Assembly: GCA_001557505.1 (NCBI GenBank)
Contig: LSAX01000001.1
Coordinates: forward strand, 4,402,001 to 4,466,000
Origin: Reticulascus tulasneorum
Taxonomy: Eukaryota; Ascomycota; Sordariomycetes; Glomerellales; Reticulascaceae
DNA length: 64,000 nt
Reading direction: 5' to 3'
Shown: piece after piece, positions 45,234 to 56,633 of the stretch
Layout: every line of letters begins with the position of its first letter
How positions within the stretch are numbered: position 1 is the first letter of the stretch
The notes under the pieces: model-generated
Told to the model about the DNA's origin: nothing
Databases searched by the model: none
The model's input: the letters and a program-made list of their open reading frames with translations, nothing else
Program-made: the position numbers and the translations under genes

Positions 45234-48131
45234 ATGGCAAAGCAGTTGGCTAGCATTTTGTTTTTTTCCAGGCTCCTCGCGGCTGCGAGTGCTGATGTTC
45301 TCTTCGGTAACACGACCGTTCCCAAAGGTCTCAGCACTGGTTGTACCTCGGCCTTGTTGGGAAATGTTGCTTGCAGTCGCATGGTGACGGATCTGTATTT
45401 TGAAGAATACTACTCCGAAAGCCTTTTGGCCACAGTCTGTACAAGTGATTGCCGCGGTGGCCTTTCGGCGTGGCACTCAGAAATCCAGTCTTCTTGCGCA
45501 GACGAAACATGGCTTGGGTACAGCGGCGCTCAAGTTCCCGTCACAACCATTCCCGAGCTCTTGCAATTCAATTTTTATGCGACTTGCCTTCAAGATTCGG
45601 GGAGATGGTGCAATATTGTTGCGGCCGCTTCGGCAGAGATTGGGGAGTCAAGTGGTATGTGGTCCGGAACTCTGCTTGCGACTACAAACAGATAACGCAA
45701 GCGGTTGAGTGTTATTAACTTCATTACTGTCGTTTCCTCGTCAATGGCTCAGGGGTTGAAGTATAAATGGATATGTGCTAACTACGAAATTCAACAGAAT
45801 TCCGCATCGCACCGAATGCAACGGCACGGTCAAATACTACGACTTTCAGCAATATCACCGCGGCAGCCGTAGCAGCCGTAGGTGACCCTTGTGATCTTTG
45901 TCTTGTCAAGATCCTTCAGATTCAGGCTGGGTCTCCATTTTATTATGGCCCAGATCTTGCCAGCTCGTCCATATATGAGTCGTTGACTTCCAGCTGCGAA
46001 GTTACGGGGCTCCCGATCACAACGACGACTGCGCCTTACACACCGTAAGATAAGATAAACATTTTGTTGCCGTCAAAGTTACCAGCATACTTACTAAAAC
46101 CATTCAGTCCAACACAGCCGACCCCTCAGCCTACATGCGCAGGTGCGACTTATTCAATTCAACCAGGAGATGATTGCTACAGCATCTCAACATCTCAAGG
46201 AATTGGGACCGGGTGGCTGCTCTCAGACAATCAACTAGAAGCATACTGCTCGAATTTCCCAACATCGGGAGAGCTTTGCTTGGAAAACACATGCGCTGTG
46301 TATACCGTGGAGCCCGGTGATTCCTGCGAGGGCATATCCAGGAGTCAAAACACAACTGTCGCCAAGCTCATGTCCTGGAACCCTGTACGTGGCTGCTCGA
46401 CTCTTCACACTCTGATCTTGCACTAAAATGGTGTTAGATCATTACCCCAGGATGCTACAATTTGGACCGAATGAACGGTACGCAGCTGTGTGTCTCCAAT
46501 CCTGGCGGAGACTACGTGCCCCCGTCTTCCACCGTCCTAGCGCCAACCACCGCCTCGACTCCTGCGCCGGTCCCGACTAATATTGGACCTGATGTCAACC
46601 AGGCTTGCGGTCAGTATTACAATGTCGCGAGTGGTGATTTCTGCAACTTGATTGTCTTAAAATACAGTATCTCGCTCGATGACTTCATTTTCTTGAATCC
46701 TGCCATCAATGGGAACTGTACAAACTTGTGGGCAGACTACAGCTACTGTGTGCAGCCAGTTGGTGATAGTAAGTGACCACACTGAGGGTAAAGATAACGC
46801 CGAACACATTGCTAAGAATGCTAGTCAATACTTATCCGGGCCGTCCTGGTGCCACGACGATCAATCCGACAGCCACTGAAGGTCTTGTGGACTTCAAGGA
46901 TCTGCCAGCAGTGACAATCACCGCTACGTCCTGGCCATCTGCCACCGCCTTGCCTTTGTCAGACGCTAGTCGATCGGACTGCGCTGCTTACTTTGATGGA
47001 AAAGACTTTCAGAGCGTCTTGCCTACGGGTACCTGGTCAAGTAATTGCGAGCTTGCTGCAGCTGTATACGATGTTCCTTTGACCGACTTTGGTCGATGGA
47101 ATCCATCTCTTGGGAACGTATCCGAAAACGGATGCTCGTTTCAGCCTAATCTCCGTTACTGTGCTAAACTTTATCTGGGGTCACAGATACCAGCTGAGGA
47201 AACCACAAAGTTGAAGTTCCCTGTCCGGGTAGGTACTATGCCTCATTATCCATGGGGAGGCCAATGCTAACCAGACAGGGGGGGTTCATCGAGACATGTA
47301 CAGATTGGAGGGATGTCTACTTTGGTTGGACTTGTGTAAGTCTTTGTTTCCTCATAATGCAAACCAGCCAGCCGGCAAGTGCAGCTACTCAAGCAGCTTT
47401 TAGGAACAAACGTTGGCCGCATATCATCTGACAATACAACAATTCTTCGAATACAACCCTGAGATCAAATCAGACTGTAGTAACCTATGGGTCGGTATGT
47501 TGAACTACCATGTAGATCTACTTCGTTGCACATAATTACCAGGCTGACATCAAACCCAGAAACGGCTTACTGTATCCGTGCTCCGGGATACATTGACTCT
47601 TACGACCCGCCGCCATCTTCCACTGGCGATCCTACGCCGACATCGACCACCAACCCAGGACCTGGCGCACCGACTCACGAAGGGCAACCCGCCAACTGCA
47701 TTCGCTGGTATGTCGTTCATTCTGGCGACTCCTGTGGGTCCGTTCAGGACGAGTTCTTGATCACTGCTCAACAATTTTTCGAATGGAACCCCGCCGTGTC
47801 GGCGGACTGTAGCCAGAACTTCTGGCTTGATTACGCTTACTGCGTGGCTGTCAGCTCTACTGTAACCCAGACGCGCACGTCGGCTAGTCCCCCAGGCCCA
47901 ACGGCTACTTTGCCGCCCGCGCCTGAGCCGAACCAGCCAAACAATGCCCCAAACAACTGTAACAAATGGGGTCAGGCCCAAGCAGGCGACTGGTGCGCAT
48001 TGTTTGCTGAAAGGAGCGGGATTTCCCTAGACAATTTGTATCTGTGGAATCGAGTTCTGGGGAGTGATGGGAGCGGATGCAACTCTTCATTCTGGGCAAC
48101 TTACTGGTACTGTGTTGGAGTTGCTTCATAA
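45234..48131 (+). CDS. Secreted multi-LysM chitin-binding protein
   Basis: Eight exons (45234..45654, 45798..46044, 46108..46384, 46438..46768, 46825..47228, 47279..47335, 47404..47494, 47560..48131) give 799 residues, and all seven intron phases agree. A signal peptide covers about residues 1-20. The first about 200 residues are a Cys-containing N-terminal region. Then come six or seven LysM-type modules with their hallmark starts: [12 protein letters not shown] (about 223), [12 protein letters not shown] (290), [13 protein letters not shown] (370), two degenerate ones (about 480-540 and 565-610), [13 protein letters not shown] (657) and [13 protein letters not shown] (746). Pro/Thr linkers separate them. 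LysM modules bind chitin oligomers. Proteins of this architecture are typically encoded beside subgroup C chitinases and are thought to modulate that enzyme or protect the producer's hyphae. No enzymatic domain is present. Confidence 0.92.
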
Positions 48132-49441
48132 ATAAGTTATGTTAAGCACCCACGGCTACAGCCAAAATACTTTCCGGAACATCACAACTTGTTCGCCTGC
48201 TTTATGTGAATGTGATGCAGACTTCTCTTTAGCTTCGGATGATAGACTAGCTTCCAGCGGTCCGGGTCAACGAGAAGCCCAAGGCAGATCTTGCGAAGGA
48301 ATTAGATTTACAAACTTCTTGCTGTGATCGATCGATTTGCCTATCAATATAACATAATGTTCTATGGCACATGAACTTTACTTAGCACTTCTGCAATAGC
48401 AATGCAGCCAGTTCGAGGATCCCGCATCGCATCTCCAAGCGAGACCCAGACCAATGTCTCTCCCGATCGCCAGGTGACCTTTTCTGAGGCGGCATGCCAT
48501 GGGTACCAAAACAATTTAATAACGGTCCGAAGAACCCAGCAAACCAGCTACATTGGAGAGCTATCCCTCACATGTCATGTTTTGTGCCGCTCGACCGCAG
48601 TACAGCCGCTTCTATTGACATCATCGGGTCCAATGCTCAGCACCACCATGCCAAGCAGGCACAGGGTGTGTAGTAATGAGGTGCCCAGGTTTAATTGGGT
48701 GGCATCTTTGGAAGTCATTTCATTTGATCTCCGTGAATATCTGTTTGGGCAATAGCTATAACTCTTTCATGGCTCTTGGTTAGGACTTTCCAAGTTCGCC
48801 TTGATAAGTAAGAAACAGCCGCGGGGCTGAGCATTTGTCCAATCCCGCCAACTTCGTCTCTGCTTCCTCGGCTATTCTTCTGTTCCGGGTGCCTTAAGCA
48901 TTCTGCCTTGCCTCGCGGTGGTTGCAATCGAAGCAACATTTTCTATTAAAGCTTACCCAATCATATCTCTGGGATGGATCGCAATCTCGTCAAAATCTGT
49001 TTCCCCTGAGCAATTTCTTAGCCTGGAAAGTCTTGGCAGCCTTGGGGTAACAACGGTTGGTGCTGTGCCGCCGGCCCAGCCCACATAGCGGCTGCGGCTG
49101 TCGCTGCAGGGCTGAGACTATTCCAATTCGGCACTTCTCCGATCGACAGACATACCAACCGGTCTTTCACGGCGACAGCTTCGGAAATCAGGAGATCACC
49201 ATTTCAAGAGGCAGTGTCCACAGCAGGGCAACTTGGAGACATTATTGTGTTCACATGTTCAACGCTTTAGGATGTCCTGAGGAGGCGGGTGGGAAAGGCA
49301 TGGTAAGCCCGTGGAGTCTTGGCAATATCCTCATTTTCAATATAAATTGGCGATGCATTCCGTAGAGGTTTGTAACGCAGGCACTACACTCACCAAACTC
49401 CCATAGTCTTCCAAACATTCTCACAGAAGTAGCTGTCCAAC
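48132..49441. other. Intergenic
   Basis: 1.3 kb between two plus-strand genes. Short frames lack recognisable domains, and no repeats or RNA genes were seen. Confidence 0.5.
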
Positions 49442-52110
49442 ATGTCCCTCCTTTCGTTTCCTCCGCAAGTTGTTGGTAGCGTCTACGCTATCACGCCACA
49501 GATTCACATCTCTGGCGTTTTCCCTCAGCATCGAGTCGTTGTGGCCGGTTCGATCACAGGAAGACTTGCTGCGTATGATAATACGGCGTTCAATAGTGGC
49601 TCATTATGTGTCACTCTGAGTGCCGCACCTAGAGTGGGGGAATATATTGTCGTGTCGCAGACTCAGAGCACAACGAACGGCACTCTCGATAGTGGCGAGT
49701 CTGCTGCCGATGCTACTGTGGTGATACCTATCGGTATCTTGCCACCGCCCATCATTAATGGCGTTCCGCATACGTGCAGCAGCTCGCTTAGCCTGTCTGG
49801 TCTCATTCCTGGAGCTACAGTTATTGCAGAGCTTTCCGGCGCAGGTCGTGTTGTCAGACAGCGGGTGGCTTGCATGACAGCCCAGGCATTTAACATCAAT
49901 TTCAATGGGCCCCTGCCAGCAGGTCAGACTTTCACAGTCTGGCAGGAAGCCATTGGCGATAACGGCAAGCCGACGAAGAGTGACCGTGTAACAAGCGGGC
50001 CGATTGTGGATCATGGATTCAAGAATCCATTGACAACACCATTCTTTCGGGCGCAACCTGTTGAGGTACGTCTACTTTCAAAGAAACTTTCAAGCTTCTT
50101 TCTAATCTGAATTCTCCCCAGTGCTCTAACAGGCTTGAAATTGGAGACGTACTGCCAGGGGCATCACTAACAGCAGTGGGAGATTTTGATTCCATACCAG
50201 ATGACATAATCTGGCTTGAATCTCACAATGAACTCGGCGGAAACTTAGTCATTGACGGAAAGTTTCGTGAGCCGTTGGACAAGGGGAAAATCATGATTGT
50301 CCAATCCATGGGTCGGTGCAACCTACTATCCGGGGAGGCTTTCGCCAATGTTATCCCACGAAGCGCTTCGAAGCTACCGACTCCAAGACAGTCGCTCGAC
50401 ATTTGCCCCGGAATTGGCAAAATTCTTTTGGAAGACCTGTCTCCCAACGGGAACGTATATCTACAAGTGACGAGGCTCGTGGGCGCAAAGAGTGGGCAAA
50501 TTAAAAATACCGATGACGCCGACAGGGTGCGAAAGTTCGCCGTCTATGCCCCGTCGCAGTATATTTCGATGCCAACCGACTGGAACTTGACCGACACCCG
50601 GGGAGAAGTTTCGTTCGAGTTCCAACAAATAGGCACTGGCAGATGCCGGATTTCAAGCGACTCAATTGGGCCTCAGTATGTTAGTGAGGCCAGCCCTACG
50701 TTGACAGATCTGGCAATAAGTCCTGAGCCGCTGTATGTATGCGGTGACACCATCCGTGTACAAGGCCTCTCGAAAGGGGCGGAAGTCGTTATAATCCGAA
50801 AAGACGGGGTGCCCATCTCCGAAGTGTTTCCAGTAACATCGGAAACAATGGACATAAAGCTGCCACATAGAATCGCACAACTACCAGAGTTTACATCTGA
50901 AGACAGGTTTCAGAGTCTGTCGGCTTTGCAGAGAGGATGTGGGTCAACGACGAGTAGCTCAAACCCGCTGCTACCTATTCCATATCCGGATGGTGTGCTA
51001 CCAGATCCTAATTTTACCGAGGCCATGAGGCACGGCGACAGCTCAATTTCCATTGATAGGCTTGAGCCAGGATCGTCCGTTTCGGTCTTAATAGACGGTT
51101 CACCATATTATCCCAAGGTTTTCACACGCTGGGCTGAAGAGTTCACGGCACTAGATGCTAAGGCGGAAATCAAACTCTTCCGGCCACTGGAAAACGGTCA
51201 AGGTGTCCATGTGGTGCAGCGTCTCTGCGACAAGACATCCTCAACATCAACCAAGAATGGCGTCGCCGTCCGAAAGGCCAAACTCGCTGTTTCCGTAAGC
51301 CCTGCAGGCGTCTTACAGAAGGGAATGAAATATGATATAACAGTCAGTGTTACTGACCCAGAGCGTGGATGGACCAACAATGTTCGTCACGGAGATGTCC
51401 ACTTGGACGTGATAGGGTCGAAGCTCCGGCCTGGGAAAACAGCCTCTGTTACCATTCCCGACAATTTTGCAGGCACGGTATTGAACGGCTACATCTTCGA
51501 AAGTGACATAAACGAAAAAACCCCGTTCTCGATTCCGCTTAAGGAAGCTCCACCCCCGCCAGACTACGTGTTGCGTGTCGGTGCCGTTAATCGTGCTTTC
51601 GCCGCTATTGTATGGGGTGGTGAACAACGCGCCATTACGGTAGACGATATCAAGTTTTACGTCAACAAAAACTGGCCTGAGGGCCAAGGTGGAACATTAG
51701 CTATTCCTATTACCAGAAGCACGAACATTGGATTCTTCGGCGAACTGAAATTGCCGGGTCTGCATCCTTCCCAGGTATCGCGCCTGAAGCCCACGATTGA
51801 TGTATGGGGGGAGGTATTGTATACGGTAGACGGCCAAGTTGAGTCCCAGAAGACGATGTTGTACGATGTAGCTAGGGGGACGTTTTCCACACGAAGGAGC
51901 ATCGATCCGTCAACCGGAGTGGGTGGGTGCGAGTTCTGGAATCTGCGATGGGATTGGAAGCAGGATCCGTTTTGCATGACCCCGCCTGTTTGCGCGTACA
52001 GTTTCGGCTGGCATCAGGGTTCACTGAGGCAAGAAGTTGCTTTCCCTAACATCTTTGGGGCGTACAACGAGCCACACTCTCACATCAACTGTCAGGTAAT
52101 AGGTTTATAG
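49442..52110 (+). CDS. Large protein of tandem Ig-like beta-sandwich repeats, unknown function
   Basis: Exons 49442..50065 and 50122..52110 (56-nt intron, GTACGT donor, CCCCAG acceptor, phase 0) give 870 residues. No convincing signal peptide or membrane segment is present. Five or six repeats of about 90-110 residues each carry a core like SLSLSGLIPGATVIAEL, IRVQGLSKGAEVVI and SISIDRLEPGSSVSVLID: a Cys or polar residue, a hydrophobic strand, then G-L-x-x-G-A/S-x-V. This is the signature of bacterial-style Ig-like or carbohydrate-adhesin folds. The final about 200 residues are different and contain a Trp/Cys-rich segment (CEFWNLRWDW) and a His-rich end. I do not recognise a named family. It could be a lectin or adhesin exported non-classically, or an intracellular scaffold. 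Confidence 0.75.
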
Positions 52111-53254
52111 AACGGCATCTGTATCGATCATAGGAGCGTCTGGTTTCAACACGGAGACTTGATCGATGTAGTACGCTTGTCTAGTTTATTTTGAGCAGAA
52201 ATGATACAGATTGCAGTGCGGTACAGTGTTCATCGAAGAGTTACACATAACTCAGTATCGCGAGATGATGGTGCCCACTGGCTACAAGCAATAAGATCGA
52301 GGTGGTCGGGGATGTGGCTGAAACGCGTGTCATGGACGGAGATATTCGAAGCGAAAACGGACGTCATGGTTATGTGCCCGCGGCTAGTAGTTGTGCTCCT
52401 GCAGCAATCACGAGCCAAATAGTAACCACACTACACCACTACACCTGGATACACCATGGTCATCACCGCCGACAACGCCGACTAATACTTGGCAGCAGCA
52501 GCATCCTACCTACTGGGCGCTGTGCAGCCAACATCTATGAGTGGTAGGCGGTGCCTTGTCGAGAGAACCGAAAACGGAGTATAATGATGCATGAATCCAA
52601 GTGGCTATGGGACGGACGGTCTTCTTGCCTCGATCCGGCCTAGCAGGCTGTTTTACTCGTATATCTTAGCTTGAAATGGTGTGTAGGCTTTACTACTGCG
52701 TAGTGTCTACTGAATTGTGCTTCTTCAAATATTTTTCTGATGACATCAATTTTGAGTTGCCTCCAAACATGGGCTGAGTAAGCGCACACCTTCGTGTATT
52801 TGCCAGATACTTTCAATTTATAGTGGGGGCGATTTGGTTGCTAATGGATCAAGCTGCGTAAGGCGTTAAACTTAATACAGGGTTAGAATAAATTAGCGAG
52901 CTCTGTGACTAAGCTAGGGAGGGTATGCTATAGTCAGTCAGCGAACTAGGTCACAATATTGTCCGTATAGCATTGCGATCTGCTCAGCCGGTCTATTTGG
53001 AGTTAGAGTGGTCGGTGGGTAACTTCAAGTTGGCTCGTTTTGTTCGTTTCAAGCAGTCAGCGCCATGAGCGAGGGAAATAATTTGGCGTGGCACTTTGGG
53101 CCAGGTGCCACTCCGATTTGTGTTGCATATTGCGATTGGGGACTATATAATAACTTCGGCACGTCTTAAATGTGCTCTCTCATGTATTCGATATCATTAT
53201 CTTCATTCAGCAAACTACTAGGCGTCAGTCATACTTCAAGACCCTGAATCCACA
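52111..53254. other. Intergenic, promoter of the hydrolase gene at right end
   Basis: 1.1 kb with no supported coding region. The only recognisable element is a TATA-like box near 53144. Confidence 0.5.
53144..53150 (+). promoter_or_regulatory. TATA-like box of the hydrolase gene
   Basis: TATATAA lies 105-111 bp before the ATG at 53255, a plausible distance given typical fungal leaders. Confidence 0.5.
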
Positions 53255-54088
53255 ATGCCAATCCTCACCTTGAAAGATGGCGTTGAGATCTTCTACAAGG
53301 ACTGGGGCAATCCGACCGGGCCCACAGTGGTGTTCTCTCACGGCTGGCCCCTGAACAGTGACAATTGGGAGCAGCAGATGTTTTTTCTAGCCAACCACGG
53401 CTGTCGTGTCATAGCTCACGACCGCCGCGGCCATGGCCGCTCAGGCCAACCATGGGAGGGCAACAACATGGACCAATACGCTGACGATCTTTTGCAACTG
53501 TTTGATCACCTCGACCTGAAGGACGTTATGATGGTCGGGCATAGCACTGGTGGAGGAGAGGTTGCTCGGTTTTGCGGCCGCCACGGTACCAGCAGAGTAA
53601 AGAAGGCTGTGCTTGTCAGTGCCGTCACGCCGGTGATGGTGCTGAAGGAGAGCAACCCAGAGGGCACGCCGTTGGAAGTGTTTGAGAGCTTCAGGCAGGC
53701 CATGATCAAGGACCGGGCGCAATTCTTCGTCGACGTACCGACTGGACCATTCTTCGGTTTTAACCGGCCAGGCGCAGAGGTTAGCCAAGGTCTCATTTGG
53801 AGTTGGTGGCAGCAGGGGATGATGTGCGGGTTCAATGGCGCGTATGACTGCATCAAGGCGTTCTCGGAGACGGATCTCAGCGAGGACCTGAAGACGATGA
53901 ACATACCAGTGCTAGTTCTCCATGGCGATGATGACCAGGTTGTGCCGATCAAGGCCGCCGCCTACCAATCTATCAAGTTGCTACCGCAGGGGACTCTGAA
54001 GGTGTATCCTGGCGGGCCGCACGCATTGCCTAACATAAGAGCGGAAGAGGTCAGCCAGGACTTGTTGGAATTTTTGAAAAGGGAATGA
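53255..54088 (+). CDS. Alpha/beta hydrolase of the bacterial-type (cofactor-free) haloperoxidase family
   Basis: An intronless gene of 277 residues, the exact family length. The catalytic triad is visible: nucleophile Ser97 in GHSTGG, acid Asp227 in HGDDDQVVP and His256 in GGPHAL. The oxyanion-hole segment SHGWPLN (about 28-34) and the DRRGHGRS loop are also typical of non-heme chloroperoxidases and related esterases. In the presence of acids these enzymes form peracids that can halogenate, but the physiological reaction is probably ester hydrolysis. There is no secretion signal, so it should be cytosolic. The intronless structure and close bacterial-type motifs are compatible with ancient transfer from bacteria, though many fungi have such genes. 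Its start context is good (CACAATG). Confidence 0.9.
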   Translation: MPILTLKDGVEIFYKDWGNPTGPTVVFSHGWPLNSDNWEQQMFFLANHGCRVIAHDRRGHGRSGQPWEGNNMDQYADDLLQLFDHLDLKDVMMVGHSTGGGEVARFCGRHGTSRVKKAVLVSAVTPVMVLKESNPEGTPLEVFESFRQAMIKDRAQFFVDVPTGPFFGFNRPGAEVSQGLIWSWWQQGMMCGFNGAYDCIKAFSETDLSEDLKTMNIPVLVLHGDDDQVVPIKAAAYQSIKLLPQGTLKVYPGGPHALPNIRAEEVSQDLLEFLKRE

Positions 54089-54517
54089 TAGGTTCTTTTC
54101 GTGGATCTCATGTTTTTAGACCAATTTATTCATGCCACCTCTTATAAACGAAGGAAGCCAAACATATCTTTGTGATGCATGTGTTTCTCGCCAAAGACCC
54201 AAATTAAGCGCTTCAAAAACATGGCACCACTGACATACTGACTAATTGAGATTTTCGAGACCTAATTTAATCATTGGTCCTATTGGCTAGCAGATGGTAT
54301 ATCGTCGCGGGTATTCGATCCTAAATCAGGTTCCAGTTTATAGTTTCAGTATACTTAGCAGGATATGCACCACAATGAGACAAGTCCTTCAGTGACTTGA
54401 TTTTGCACTAGTACGCCCATCCTACATTATCCCTCCACCTAGGAATGATGCCAGTCTATACTTACAATGCTTGACCATCGTCCTTTATTCCCCTACTCCA
54501 GCTTGAATCTTTAACCA
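54089..54517. other. Intergenic between convergent genes
   Basis: 0.43 kb of AT-rich 3' flanking DNA. No feature was recognised. Confidence 0.45.
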
Positions 54518-55866
54518 TTATTTCAAATGCAAAAACAGAAAAGGTGCAGCCTTGCGGACTATTTCACCAAGAGGTTCGTCAGGCTGACTTCTGAAGAAAC
54601 ATCCAAGAATCATTCCGGTTGAGAAGTCAAAAGCAGCTATTGAAGTCAACACTTTGTATGTGGGATAGTTGGCATCGCCGAGAAATAGGCCTCCTACTAA
54701 GGCAGGATCGTCGATTTCTCCTGAATAATCTCCAATGCTTGTATCCCATGTTCCCTGGGATGATGGGACACGAACTTCAAGCATCCCAGGAGCAAAAAGG
54801 TCTAGGAGACGGAACTTTGGAAGGTGAGAAACAAGGAGAGCATTAAGATGAACGTATTCTTTAAATAGAATAAGAGCGAGCCTAAATAAGTTAGCATGGA
54901 ACTTTTGGTCAACTCGCATCCCAGCTATTGTTACGAACCGTTGATACTGTTCCCGAACGATTGGGTCAAGGGGATTCTCATCATCAATTCTTTTCTGATT
55001 CAGCACTCCAGCATCATCAAAGAGTCGAAGTAGACGTTTGCTATCTACCATGGCTGACGGAAATGCCTTTGCTCCTCTGTACGTCGATAGGATTATTGTA
55101 ATCATGATGGTCTGGGAAAGAGCGAGAAACTCAGGTCGGGGTGCAATAAAAAGGCTGCTTGGCTGGTTGGGACTGGCCTATATCATATAAATTAGTAATA
55201 TAATTTACGATGGCCCGGGGATGCATTGCTTTACAAGATATTTGCACACTATTTTGGCCAACCTGTCGTGATGAGATTCTGCTTGCAATCTTGCCTCAGC
55301 TGTATCTACATCCATAAACCTGCAACCAAGACAGCTTGTACCAATTCATCTGGCTGAGTCTTACTCTGGAATGTCTGTTGATGCAGAATAGGCCAATGCG
55401 GATGAAACTGCCGAAAGTAAAGTTGCTCAAGTAATGTTCTACTCGACGCTTGGGCTAGCTCAGCGTCGAGGCTAATCGGTACGCTTCCGCATATAATCAC
55501 GGCCAACTGCCTGCGCTGGGGCTCAGTTGACGTACTGCCGTCTCTCGCGAGAGCATTTCCGTTGCCTTGCCGAGGTTCAGGCATGAAGACGCTTGCAGAG
55601 CGCGACGCTCCAAGCTCGCCTCGGGGCTTGTTGTGGCTTTTGGCAACATGGCGATTGAGCAGATCCCTATAGCAGCTGTTTGTAAGTCTCCGGTGGGATG
55701 CTAAGAAGTGCTGAATGAAGTTGACATCTTACCTGCGGTTGAAAGCTGAAGGGCAGACTTGGCAAGCGAAAGATCGAAGGTTGTCGTGGGCTTTCTGATG
55801 GCGTAGCAAATGTTCCCTTCTCTTGTAAGAGCGACTGCAGTTGGGGTGAGGGCAGTGGAACTCCAT
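54518..55866 (-). pseudogene. C2H2 zinc-finger fungal transcription factor with apparent frameshift
   Basis: Exon 55866..55733 encodes the first finger (CPHPNCSRSYKRREHLLRHQ) and the start of a second finger. That second finger is completed after a 66-nt intron (GTAAGA to TATAG) by the exon starting at 55666 (FNRRDLLNRHVAKSH). A linker follows and then the start of the fungal transcription-factor homology region (FHPHWPILHQQTF). The frame stops at TAG (55306-55308) just after AGLWM. Coding-type sequence resumes one frame over (DTAEARLQAESHHDRLAK), passes a well-formed 57-nt intron (55234..55178, branch TTACTAAT) and runs to 54518. A one-base loss near 55309 explains the break. Either this is a recent pseudogene or a sequence error. 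The normal protein would be a DNA-binding regulator. Even repaired it is short for the family, so the 3' part may also be eroded. Confidence 0.6.
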
Positions 55867-56144
55867 ACCATATTGGCTAGGGGCGATGATCCAGACAATG
55901 GCGCTCTACATCGATCTCGGACGATACGATACGATATGATGACGTAGGCTGGGGACTGCGATAGCGGCTGCGACACACTCCGGGAAAGATTACTCTATAG
56001 AATGACCCATATGAGTCAAACTATCTGTGCTTAATAAATGCGTTTGACCCAAATATGCGGGTTTGATGAGGAAGTATCAGCGAATGTGGGCTGTAGTAAG
56101 GAGGTCGAATTGACGATGTGGGCTTGATGATTGAATAGGGTAGG

Positions 56145-56241
56145 CGATGTGGGATGACGCGATGTGGGATGACGCGATGTGGGATGGCGCGATATGGGAT
56201 GTGGCGGATGTGGGCTGAGGCGCGATGTGGGCGATGTGGTG
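56145..56241. repeat. Minisatellite, 15-bp unit
   Basis: Tandem copies of GATGTGGGATGACGC start at 56146, 56161 and 56176 (with one change), then decay into shorter GATGTGGG-type variants up to about 56241. Confidence 0.85.
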
Positions 56242-56509
56242 GGCAAGACGATAATGGCGATGCGCTTGGATGACTAATAAGGGGTACTTTTTCACGGAAT
56301 ACGGCAGCACTCTGCTTATCAAAGACCTTTTGTCACCAATCCTATCATCTGTGTATCAACCTTTACAGCATGCGGCTACCAAGATAATCTTGTTTTTATT
56401 TGAGTTAGCTCGTGAAACTTGCATTACCAGTCCGCAGCTCCACCATCTGTCTGGATGGTGCCTTCCTGGCATCTGCATGTTTTCTCGTCTCACAGCTCAG
56501 GATTATGGG

Positions 56510-56516
56510 TATATAA
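56510..56516 (+). promoter_or_regulatory. TATA-like box of the NmrA-like gene
   Basis: TATATAA lies 118-124 bp before the ATG at 56634. Confidence 0.5.
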
Positions 56517-56633
56517 GTTCGAGAACGTCTGCTTCCTCAAAACGAGCTTCCAACATTGAAATACCTCCAAGGAAAAGAGCAGGACTCAAATGAACAAGCA
56601 TCCCAAGACCCACACACTACCGCAACCTAAAAC

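Larger units (their letters stand above)
55867..56633. other. Divergent intergenic region with minisatellite
   Basis: 0.77 kb between the transcription-factor gene and the NmrA-like gene. It contains the 15-bp minisatellite and a TATA-like box at 56510. Confidence 0.55.

Noticed and set aside
56145..56241. CRISPR-like array
   Set aside because: The repeats are contiguous with no spacers and the genome is fungal; it is a simple minisatellite.
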